Shown: piece by piece, positions 9,601 through 16,156 of the stretch
How positions within the stretch are numbered: the stretch's first letter is position 1
Layout of the letters: every line of letters begins with the position of its first letter
Source of the DNA: a virus
Direction: 5' to 3' (one strand)
Length of the DNA: 30,340 nt
IMG/VR virus record: IMGVR_UViG_3300028392_000220
Coordinates: 1-30,340 of that record
Notes under the pieces: generated by a model
Databases searched by the model: none
What the model was told of the DNA's origin: nothing
Seen by the model: the letters and a program-made list of their open reading frames with translations, nothing else
Position numbers and translations under genes: made by a program

Positions 9601-11665
9601 TACCGGAAATGCTTATGCAAAAATAAAAGAGATTCTAAAAGATATAATGGAAATGGGGCACAATGAGGTTGAAGAAATTGAAGACCAAATTGGAATATCA
9701 TTATCTGAAACTATTAAAAAAGTCGGTAGTAAATATATTGTATATCCAAAAAAAGGTGGTAAAAGATTAGGAACGCATAGCACATACAAATCGGCTAAAA
9801 AACAATTGGCAGCAATTGAAATTAATAAAGAAAGCTCAGAAGCTGATGGATATTATGGATCGGGAGCAAGCCGATGGGATGATGATACTCACTATAAAAA
9901 TGAAAATATTACTATCAATAATAAGCGTGCAAATACATTCCGCACAATTGAAGAAGCATTTGATAGTTTTTATGATAAAATGATTGAAGAAAATACATAT
10001 GAAATACCAACTATTAATGGTAAGCAAGCAATTACATTTAGAAAATTAGATGAAGCAAATGATATATTGGGCGCCATATCGCAAGATGGCGGCTCTACTA
10101 CCGTAAAAATGCCGTATTCAAAAAAATGGGAAGAATTTGATGATACGGCAGATAAATTATCAGATATTATTGGTTGGAAAAGATTACATCACCCAAGCGA
10201 TTCATATGAATATTATCGTAAAAATTTAGTAATCCCAACCTTTAATAGAAGTGAAGAAAATGGTAAAGGTAAACGTTGGATGCATCCAACTAAATCAAAA
10301 GAATATGCTGAGCATAAAAAAAGAACTTGGGAGGTTTGGCCATTTAATAATAGAGAAGAACCATACAATGAAGATCATGGTCAAGTTTATAAAATAAGAA
10401 GAAATGCATATGTTGAACCAACGATTATAAAATCAATAAAAGAAAATATAAATGAATCAAAACTTTTATTAGAAGGTGGAGCATATGGACACATGTCACA
10501 TCCATTTGATGATATGGATTTAACGTTTGGTGACCTTAAAAATATTATTAGTAAAGCATTAGATGGTGATTTAGGAGTAGTAAGAGAAAAAACCGATGGA
10601 CAGGCTTTGGCAATAAGTTGGAAAAACGGAAGATTGATTGCTGCAAGAAATAAAGGACATTTGCAAAACGCAGGAGCAAACGCAATGGGTATTGAAGAAG
10701 TTGCGGCTAAGTTTGCAGGACGTGGTGGACTAACAGATGCATACAACTTTGCAATGCGTGATTTATCTGCGGCAATTGCAGGATTGACAAAAGCTCAACG
10801 TGATAAAATATTCAATGAAGGCAAATGTTTTATGAATATTGAAGTAATATGGCCTACATCTGTAAATGTAATACCATATGGACAAGCATTATTAGTATTT
10901 CATAATACTACTTGCTATGATGTATCAGGTACAGCAATTAGTGGAGAGCAAACAACAGCAAGAATGTTGGCCGGAATGATTAAACAAATTAATGCAGATG
11001 TACAAAGTAAATACACAATACAAGGGCCACCAATTACCGAAATACCAAAGAATCAAAATTTAAGTTCTCTTAAACCAAAATATTTTTCAAAACTTTCTAA
11101 ATTACAAAATGAATTTGGATTAACCGATAATGATACTATTTCATTATATCATCAAAGTTGGTGGGAAAATTTTATAAATAAAAAAGCTCCAGTTAAGGTT
11201 GATAAAATGACAAAAGAAGCACTAGTTAGACGTTGGGCATTTGGTGATAAAACATTTAAGATTAATACAATATCAAACGCAGAATTGCAAAAATGGGCAT
11301 TAAATACTGATAAAGTTAATGTAGCAAAACAACAAAAAGATAATATCCGTCCATTTGAAGAAATATTTTTAGGAGTTGGAGCTGATATACTTTCATTTGT
11401 TGGGTCTGTATTAACTGTACATCCTGATAAGGCAATTCGTAATATGAAAGATAGATTAAAGGCAACCGCAGAACAAGTTAGAACCGCCGGAAGTCCTGCT
11501 CAAATACAAAAATTAAAAACCGAATTACAAAGATTAAATAATTTAGGCGGTATTGATAAGATAGTTGCATCCGAAGGATTGGTATTCTTTTATAATGGAA
11601 AAACTTATAAGCTTACTGGAACGTTTGCCCCGCTTAACCAAATTTTGGGAATTTTTTACGAATAA
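6617..11665 (+). CDS. 1682-aa multi-enzyme protein: NMNAT-like + zincin-like + nucleic-acid-ligase-like domains
   Basis: Domains in order. Residues 15-185 are an HxGH nucleotidylyltransferase of the NMNAT/NadM kind, with GRFQPFHKGH at 21-30 and ISGTDVR at 148-154. Residues 330-395 are Ala/Pro linkers with two GKPDxxIPGK repeats and a six-Pro run. Residues 545-660 are a Gly/Ala/His-rich, glycine-zipper-like segment. Residues 730-840 are a zincin-like peptidase with HELVH at 796-800 and ENQANAVA from 822 as a plausible third-ligand helix. Residues 1037-1070 are a small phage module (YPKKGGKRLGTH). Residues 1290-1682 resemble ATP-dependent DNA/RNA ligases: KTDG at 1325-1328 (motif I), ARNKG at 1343-1347, NIEVIWP at 1407-1413 (motif III), EGLVF at 1653-1657 (IV) and YKLTG at 1664-1668 (V). 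Sites fitting (L/I)xE|A/G occur after residues 192, 290, 662 and 1286, near domain borders. Its place among structural genes suggests virion cargo, which is inference. Confidence 0.75.
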   Translation: MNIISEITKPLVTKTVVIYAGRFQPFHKGHYDAYKRLVSKFGQDSVYIGTSNDTNDSKSPFNFNEKKKIATTMFGIPSNHFVQIRNPYKPVEILQHFDGQTTQYIAAVGAKDATRLQGKYFKPYNGKAGYGYNEIGYVWPVPAESNPISGTDVRNGLGGDEESAKKFFLKAYPKFNKQIFTMITDKIKSLHEAAPMVGAGEAGSFGLNPTRYDDDDVTEDGFPGGVGVGLTLPGGYINGAPNPKDVKKLSKKIHTTDSNKKYVYDPISEIIANAVTEEAFNEFISNYLNEAEPNKALDQDITYKNTKGQSKKIKARDALRLPKDHPAHIQAAKIAATAAPAAKTAGKPDVSIPGKVAGSVVKKSDGKPDITIPGKDGKPKQQGPPPPPPMPPKKLSGAELKSNAEMAPGEKEASKKNDEIKASLDHEMSKLSTDDKKSVESVNNPDSPERKDMAEKSKSFLSKVGNKLWSGAKHWANEKKEMCQGVGAAIKTLATGGKLGSVKDANGKYVHHTDFKNKTVQIDPKTAKEKTVWVDKSDLTPEEKKLKHKSEHEEHHQKHSLKHAAKDIALLAASLVAGAAIGGAVGGGIAAAKAGAAHGLGHAIGHGAAHGVSAIAHHGATGIASHVGKDLIKHSAFEAMGLKGHHAAGATAAVGAIGHLMEGDDNNENDNDKNAKLVDTLLKRTMEVMATYKMSDEELLKSIKNYNKNSEKNTAKDILKTINESVTLEKAKNIQDFVDYACERLKLKDKPKVKLLLDGEYSNAVSSLGGYSPVTKDIYVVVPGRMTADICRTIAHELVHRKQDEMGMLRTENDGDTGSPIENQANAVAGILLRDYGKKNKAIYMESVKYINEVSNNTGDDGQPDGGYLPAGHRRTLGANDGVNKGDDWFTGGGYLQLDYPIADAIYGADEENMYTVKYVARKLRRSIGIDTKFEKSEEKAIDVTQDKKNGKLTDETNSKRNLTEVSKRDIHFKNIFQHYRDGDAKMKQKIAAIITGNAYAKIKEILKDIMEMGHNEVEEIEDQIGISLSETIKKVGSKYIVYPKKGGKRLGTHSTYKSAKKQLAAIEINKESSEADGYYGSGASRWDDDTHYKNENITINNKRANTFRTIEEAFDSFYDKMIEENTYEIPTINGKQAITFRKLDEANDILGAISQDGGSTTVKMPYSKKWEEFDDTADKLSDIIGWKRLHHPSDSYEYYRKNLVIPTFNRSEENGKGKRWMHPTKSKEYAEHKKRTWEVWPFNNREEPYNEDHGQVYKIRRNAYVEPTIIKSIKENINESKLLLEGGAYGHMSHPFDDMDLTFGDLKNIISKALDGDLGVVREKTDGQALAISWKNGRLIAARNKGHLQNAGANAMGIEEVAAKFAGRGGLTDAYNFAMRDLSAAIAGLTKAQRDKIFNEGKCFMNIEVIWPTSVNVIPYGQALLVFHNTTCYDVSGTAISGEQTTARMLAGMIKQINADVQSKYTIQGPPITEIPKNQNLSSLKPKYFSKLSKLQNEFGLTDNDTISLYHQSWWENFINKKAPVKVDKMTKEALVRRWAFGDKTFKINTISNAELQKWALNTDKVNVAKQQKDNIRPFEEIFLGVGADILSFVGSVLTVHPDKAIRNMKDRLKATAEQVRTAGSPAQIQKLKTELQRLNNLGGIDKIVASEGLVFFYNGKTYKLTGTFAPLNQILGIFYE

Positions 11666-11672
11666 TTTGATA

Positions 11673-11682
11673 TATATTTAAA
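11673..11682 (+). promoter_or_regulatory. Late-promoter-like motif (TATATTTAAA, degenerate)
   Basis: A degenerate copy of the recurrent TATATTTATA motif in the 38-base gap after the multi-domain gene, 21 bases before the ATG at 11704. It is weaker than the exact copies elsewhere in the window. Confidence 0.35.
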
Positions 11683-11703
11683 ACAGTTATAAAAACATAT
11701 AGT

Positions 11704-12369
11704 ATGGCAAAAAGAACTAGCTTTGACCAAAAAGCAAAAGGAGTACACAAATCTCGTCAAAAAATAATTGATACGGTATTTGGTAGGGAAAATAATACAC
11801 AACACACTTTTGGATATGAAGGTGAAATTGAGCCTGATAAAAAAGTTGGTGATATTTGGACTGATAAAGATGGTAAAACTTGGGAGCAAAAGGATGGATA
11901 CAAAATATCAGTAACTAAGTTTGATGAAATACGTGAATATCTTAAGAAAATAACAACTTGTTCAAATCAAGATTGTAAAACCGATACATACATGCATACC
12001 GATAAAAAGCTAATAGCTAAAACAGGAATGTGTGTAGATTGTTTACAAAAATATGAAGAAGGATTAAAACTCGATGGAACATGGCCTTACTATGAGGATT
12101 ATAAAATATCAAAAAATAAATTAAGTACGGTAAGAGAGTATAAAGAACAATACGAACAGGCACTAAAAGATTTATCAACTAAATTACAAATGGTAAATGA
12201 AGATGGTACTATAAGTGAATGGAAATGGGATATTGATATTAATCAGGTTAGAAATGATATTGAAAACGATATAAATGGCGCAATTAATGCAATCGCACTT
12301 TTATTAGAAAGAATTGCATTGCTTGAAGAAAAGTTTATAGAATTAGGACATTCGGAATTAATAAAATAA
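11704..12369 (+). CDS. Unknown phage protein with a four-Cys zinc-ribbon-like motif
   Basis: A 221-residue soluble protein. The N-terminus is basic (MAKRTSFDQKAKGVHKSRQK). A short beta-type unit follows (GDIWTDKDGKTWEQKDGY). Four cysteines, C86, C91, C110 and C113, form a CxxxxC-n18-CxxC pattern that could bind zinc. The C-terminal third is predicted helical and ends in a heptad-like stretch (LLLERIALLEEKFIELG). It lies four bases before the first of two membrane proteins and three genes before the terminase, so a packaging or assembly role is possible. The small terminase subunit often sits near here in T4-like phages, but I see no specific motif for it. Function is not known to me. Confidence 0.6.
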   Translation: MAKRTSFDQKAKGVHKSRQKIIDTVFGRENNTQHTFGYEGEIEPDKKVGDIWTDKDGKTWEQKDGYKISVTKFDEIREYLKKITTCSNQDCKTDTYMHTDKKLIAKTGMCVDCLQKYEEGLKLDGTWPYYEDYKISKNKLSTVREYKEQYEQALKDLSTKLQMVNEDGTISEWKWDIDINQVRNDIENDINGAINAIALLLERIALLEEKFIELGHSELIK

Positions 12370-12373
12370 AAAT

Positions 12374-12781
12374 ATGAAAAATACAATCACAATCGTTCTT
12401 ACCATTATATGTTTGGTATTTGCGTACTTTACTTTCTTTGGTAATGACAATACGGAGTATAAAAAGAAATTATCAGAATTAGATGCAGCTAATAAAATAT
12501 TAGAATTACAACGTGATAGCTTGAATAATGATATTACACAATTAAAAACCGAATATACAAAACTTAACGTTAAAGATAGTATATTGAGTGTTACGATTCA
12601 AAATCAAGACAATGAGATTGCAAAAGATATTGCAATAGCAAAAAAATCACAAGCTGCATTAAATAATATAAAACATACGCTTGAGCAAACTCGTCATCAA
12701 ATTGATTCTGTTAAAGCACACCCGGCAAATCGCACAGGCAATGATTTATTAAACTCACTTAAAATAAAAACATCTAACTAA
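12374..12781 (+). CDS. N-terminal membrane-anchored coiled-coil protein (possible i-spanin-like)
   Basis: A 135-residue protein. Residues 4-23 form one hydrophobic segment (ITIVLTIICLVFAYFTFF) with a short positively charged N-terminus, predicting a signal anchor with the rest outside the cytoplasm. From about residue 27 on, the sequence is helical with heptad patterning (KKLSELDAANKILELQRDSL). Its stop codon overlaps the start of the next gene (TAATG), implying translational coupling. A short anchor plus a periplasmic coiled coil is the layout of inner-membrane spanins, which help disrupt the outer membrane at lysis. The family is too variable to confirm by eye. A structural coiled-coil protein is the alternative. 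Confidence 0.6.
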   Translation: MKNTITIVLTIICLVFAYFTFFGNDNTEYKKKLSELDAANKILELQRDSLNNDITQLKTEYTKLNVKDSILSVTIQNQDNEIAKDIAIAKKSQAALNNIKHTLEQTRHQIDSVKAHPANRTGNDLLNSLKIKTSN

Positions 12782-13275
12782 TGAAAAAAGTAATTTCAAT
12801 AATAATTTCTGTATTAATATTTTGTACAGCCAAATCGCAAATCTCATATCCTAAATTTGATGTAGATTCTTTGGGTCAAAAAGTTGTTATATTAACTATT
12901 GAGCAAGCGCAAGCACTTGATAACAACTCCGATTTACTTATTCTTTTTGAAAAACTTAATGGGCAAATCGGCACATACGATAGTGTTTGCTTAAAGGTTG
13001 TTAATCAGAAAGACTCTATCATTAGCTCACAAACTATACAAATAAATAATTTAAAAAATCAATTAAAAATTAAAGATGAGAAGATTACAAATCTTCAATC
13101 AACTATTTCAAAACAAGATACTTTAGTAGTAAATCTCAATCAAACAATTGCAAATAAAAATACTGAAATTGCGTTACATAAAGAACAAATACAAAATGTA
13201 AAAAAGAATGCTCTTAAAAAGGGGGCTATAGTAGGTGTGATTGTGGGGATATTAATAAAGTGTCTTATTAAGTAA
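12781..13275 (+). CDS. Exported coiled-coil protein with C-terminal membrane segment (possible spanin)
   Basis: A 164-residue protein with a signal-like N-terminus (MKKVISIIISVLIFCTAKSQ). A Cys at residue 15 sits in a poor lipobox (LIFC, with Phe rather than Ala/Gly/Ser before Cys). Residues about 65-140 form a regular coiled coil rich in Lys, Gln, Asn and Ile. Residues 147-163 (KGAIVGVIVGILIKCLIK) are a second hydrophobic segment. A protein tethered at both ends with a coiled coil between has the topology of a single-protein spanin, and it is coupled to another anchored coiled-coil gene through a one-base overlap. Whether the N-terminus is lipidated or cut after AKS is unclear. No holin or endolysin is visible nearby, so the lysis role is tentative. 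Confidence 0.6.
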   Translation: MKKVISIIISVLIFCTAKSQISYPKFDVDSLGQKVVILTIEQAQALDNNSDLLILFEKLNGQIGTYDSVCLKVVNQKDSIISSQTIQINNLKNQLKIKDEKITNLQSTISKQDTLVVNLNQTIANKNTEIALHKEQIQNVKKNALKKGAIVGVIVGILIKCLIK

Positions 13276-13282
13276 GATAAAA

Positions 13283-14890
13283 ATGTCAGTACAATCGCAA
13301 CCGAAAAAAACATTAAAAGAAATTATAGCAGATGAATATCGTAAATGTGGATTAGACCCAGTTTACTTTATGAAAAAATACTGTGTTATCCAACACCCGA
13401 CTCGTGGTAAAATACCATTTCACTTATATCCTTTTCAAGAGGATTGTATGATTGATTTTAAAAATAATCGTTTTAATATTATTCTTAAATCACGTCAACT
13501 TGGACTTTCAACACTTTCCGCTGGATACATTCTTTGGAAAATGCTATTCAATCAGGACTTCAATGCGCTTGTTATCGCAACAAAAGTAACGGTAGCAAAA
13601 AACTTAGTTGAAAAAGTAAGAGTTATGCACGACCTTTTACCGATATGGTTGCGGGATGGTGGTAATAGCTCGGTTGAAGATAATAAACTATCACTCAAAT
13701 TAAAGAATGGTTCACAATGTAAAGCAATTGCATCTTCACCTGATGCAGGACGTTCTGAAGCACTATCGCTATTAGTTGTTGATGAAGCGGCATTTATTCG
13801 TGATATCGATGAAATCTGGCTATCGGCACAATCAACATTATCTACCGGTGGTTCGGCAATTGTATTATCTACGCCAAATGGTGTGGGTAATTGGTTTCAT
13901 AAAATGTGGGTAGATGGTGAGAGTGGTGCAAATGGATTTCACAATATCAAACTACATTGGACGGTACATCCGGAAAGAAAGCAAGATTGGAGAGATGACC
14001 AAACTCGTATTTTAGGAATTAAAGGCGCAGCACAAGAATGTGATTGTGATTTTGTAAGTTCAGGTGATACGGTAATCGACCCACATCTACTAATGTGGTA
14101 CAAAGATACATATGTAACCGACCCTGTCGAAAAACGTGGATTTGATGGAAACTTATGGGTATGGGAACATCCAAACTATAATCGTCAATATATGGTTGTA
14201 GCTGACGTTGCTCGTGGCGATGGCTCCGATTATTCTACTGCTCAAATAATTGATATAGAAGATAGCTCGCAAGTAGCAGAATATCGTGGCAAGATTGAAA
14301 CAAAAGATTTTGGAAACTTTTTAACAGCAGTGGCAACCGAGTATAATAATGCGCTATTAGTTGTGGAAAACTCAAATGTAGGTTGGGCAACGATTCAGCA
14401 AATTATAGATAGGGGATATGGTAATTTATTTTATATGAGTAATGACCTTAAATATATTGATGTTGAAAGGCAGATGAGCAATAAGTTTTACAGAGATGAA
14501 AGGCAAATGGTTGCTGGGTTTTCTACTACATCGAAGACTAGACCACTTATTATATCATCATTGGATTCATATATACAAAACAAAGATATTCTAATACGTT
14601 CAGTAAGACTAATAGATGAATTATTTACATTTATTTGGAATGGTGGTAGAGCGGAAGCTATGAAAGGATATAACGATGACCTTACTATGGCATTAGCAAT
14701 CGGACTATGGGTAAGAAATACGGCATTAAGACTTAAACAAGAAGGGGTTGATTTGACAAAGAATATATTAAACGCATCGCATGTAGCAAAGTATGATAGT
14801 GTCTATACTATAAATGGATTAAAATCAAATCCATATCAAATGGATGTTGGAAATGGTGAACAATCGAGCTTGACTTGGTTATTGGGTTAA
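13283..14890 (+). CDS. 17: Terminase large subunit (gp17-like)
   Basis: The motor ATPase and headful nuclease that pumps DNA into the prohead through the portal. The 535 residues compare with 610 in T4. The ATPase half has Walker A KSRQLGLST at 69-77, Walker B LLVVDEAAF with D167/E168 and a coupling motif LSTPNG at 195-200. The RNase-H-like nuclease half has the acidic residues D308 (VVADVARGDGSD), E362 (LLVVENSN) and D465/D466 (GYNDDLTMALAIG). All catalytic positions are present, so it should be functional. It starts seven bases after the preceding membrane-protein gene. The portal is encoded two genes downstream. Confidence 0.95.
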   Translation: MSVQSQPKKTLKEIIADEYRKCGLDPVYFMKKYCVIQHPTRGKIPFHLYPFQEDCMIDFKNNRFNIILKSRQLGLSTLSAGYILWKMLFNQDFNALVIATKVTVAKNLVEKVRVMHDLLPIWLRDGGNSSVEDNKLSLKLKNGSQCKAIASSPDAGRSEALSLLVVDEAAFIRDIDEIWLSAQSTLSTGGSAIVLSTPNGVGNWFHKMWVDGESGANGFHNIKLHWTVHPERKQDWRDDQTRILGIKGAAQECDCDFVSSGDTVIDPHLLMWYKDTYVTDPVEKRGFDGNLWVWEHPNYNRQYMVVADVARGDGSDYSTAQIIDIEDSSQVAEYRGKIETKDFGNFLTAVATEYNNALLVVENSNVGWATIQQIIDRGYGNLFYMSNDLKYIDVERQMSNKFYRDERQMVAGFSTTSKTRPLIISSLDSYIQNKDILIRSVRLIDELFTFIWNGGRAEAMKGYNDDLTMALAIGLWVRNTALRLKQEGVDLTKNILNASHVAKYDSVYTINGLKSNPYQMDVGNGEQSSLTWLLG

Positions 14891-14902
14891 ATCAAATTTT
14901 TA

Positions 14903-14912
14903 TATATTTATA
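14903..14912 (+). promoter_or_regulatory. Late-promoter-like motif TATATTTATA (exact)
   Basis: An exact copy of the recurrent 10-mer in the 38-base gap between the terminase gene and the next gene, ending 16 bases before the ATG at 14929. It is preceded by a T-run, as at several other copies. Confidence 0.55.
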
Positions 14913-14928
14913 GATTGGATGATGAAAC

Positions 14929-16116
14929 ATGATAAAGCTAAGAGATATGCTAAATAAAGTAGGTGGGCCCACACCAAAACCACATTCTTCTACGCAAACA
15001 CAAAATGAAGATTTAAACAAATGGTTTAAAGAAAAATGGGTAAATATAGGAAAAAAAGTAAATGGTAAACATCCACCATGTGGCACTTCCGGTAAAAAAA
15101 GTGGTTATGCAAAATGTGTTCCTGCAGCTAAAGCAGCTGGAATGAGTAAAAAAGAAAAGGAAAGTGCCACTAGAAGAAAACGAGCAGCACAAAACGCAGC
15201 AGATAGAGGTGGTAAGAATAGTAATGGACAAGGAAAGACTCCGATATATGTTTCTACTAAAACAAAAAATGAAGGATGGAGTCAAAAATATAAAAATAGT
15301 ATAAATTGTAATAATCCAAAAGGTTTCTCTCAAAAAGCACATTGCAAAGGAAAGAAAAAAAATGAAACTATGAATATTGAAGAAAGACTAAACCTCTTTT
15401 TAGAGAAGAATTGCCCAACTGATAAAGCAAAGTGGGCAGCATCTAAGGTAGCAGCTAAATCTAAATTCGATGTATACCCGTCAGCATACGCAAATGGATG
15501 GGCAGCAAAGAACTATAAAGGTAAAGGCGGTGGTTGGCGAAGTTGTAGTGAATCCGTAGTAAATGAAGATTGTTGGGATGGATATAAAAATGTAGGTGGA
15601 AAAATGAAAAATGGTAAAATGGTGCCAAATTGTGTTCCTATAAATGAAGAAACCGCTGAACTTAATTGCGATGAAAACGGAAATTGTTGGGAATTAGAAC
15701 CACCAAGATATCCAAGCGATTCAATGGCAAATAGAACTATGGAAGAAGAAATCGATGAATATGATGTAGAAACCATAGAAGAAGAAAAATCTTTTATAAA
15801 ATTTATGAGAGAATATAATCAATTACTATCTGAAGCAACTTGCCCATGTTTATTGGAAGCTGAGTATCAAGGACGTAACGTAAAGCTTGGTAAAATAATG
15901 CAAGGAGATATTAAAAAATTCAAAGTATATGTTAAGAACGATAAAGGAAATGTTGTTAAAGTAAATTTTGGATTTGGTGGTAGTTCGGCCGGCGGAAAAA
16001 GAATGGTAATTAAGAAAAATAATCCTGCAAGAAGAAAATCATTTAGAGCAAGAATGAATTGTGATAGTCCCGGTCCAAGATGGAAAGCAAGATATTGGGC
16101 ATGTCGTACTTGGTAA
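14929..16116 (+). CDS. Mosaic of basic Cys-containing phage modules (DUF5872-like), likely capsid cargo
   Basis: A 395-residue, Lys-rich protein made of separate short modules I recognise from other T4-like phages. They are: a DUF5872-like unit at about 28-113 (KWFKEKWVNIGKK...CGTSGKKSGYAKC); NCNNPKGFSQKAHCKG at 126-141; CPTDKAKW...DVYPSAYANGWAAKNY at 162-196; DCWDGYKNVGGKMKNGK at 214-230; and a very basic C-terminal unit at 325-395 (ARRKSFRARMNC, PRWKARYWACRTW). Before the last unit lie two fits to the prohead-protease pattern, LSE302|A303 and LLE310|A311, preceded by a hydrophobic helix (FIKFMREYNQLL). Charge and processing sites suggest DNA-associated internal head peptides released by cleavage. 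The names of the modules are from memory; packaging and cleavage are inference. Confidence 0.7.
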   Translation: MIKLRDMLNKVGGPTPKPHSSTQTQNEDLNKWFKEKWVNIGKKVNGKHPPCGTSGKKSGYAKCVPAAKAAGMSKKEKESATRRKRAAQNAADRGGKNSNGQGKTPIYVSTKTKNEGWSQKYKNSINCNNPKGFSQKAHCKGKKKNETMNIEERLNLFLEKNCPTDKAKWAASKVAAKSKFDVYPSAYANGWAAKNYKGKGGGWRSCSESVVNEDCWDGYKNVGGKMKNGKMVPNCVPINEETAELNCDENGNCWELEPPRYPSDSMANRTMEEEIDEYDVETIEEEKSFIKFMREYNQLLSEATCPCLLEAEYQGRNVKLGKIMQGDIKKFKVYVKNDKGNVVKVNFGFGGSSAGGKRMVIKKNNPARRKSFRARMNCDSPGPRWKARYWACRTW

Positions 16117-16140
16117 TATCAAAAATTTTTCATACATTTG
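16110..16140 (+). promoter_or_regulatory. Possible host-type (Bacteroidota) promoter before the portal gene
   Basis: TTG at 16110-16112, then 20 bases, then TACATTTG at 16133-16140, fits the Bacteroidota primary-sigma consensus TTG-N17-23-TAnnTTTG. This 40-base gap is one of few of its size lacking the TATATTTATA motif. In AT-rich DNA such matches can arise by chance. Confidence 0.3.
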
Positions 16141-16156
16141 AATTTAATAAAATAAT

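Noticed and set aside
12781-12840. Lipoprotein signal on the 12781 protein (Cys15)
   Set aside because: Phe just before Cys does not fit a lipobox; an ordinary signal peptide cut after AKS is equally likely, so lipidation is not claimed.
14903-14912. Reading the recurrent motif as T4 late promoters (TATAAATA) firing on the - strand
   Set aside because: No credible minus-strand genes exist in the window, and the copies sit at fixed places before + strand starts.
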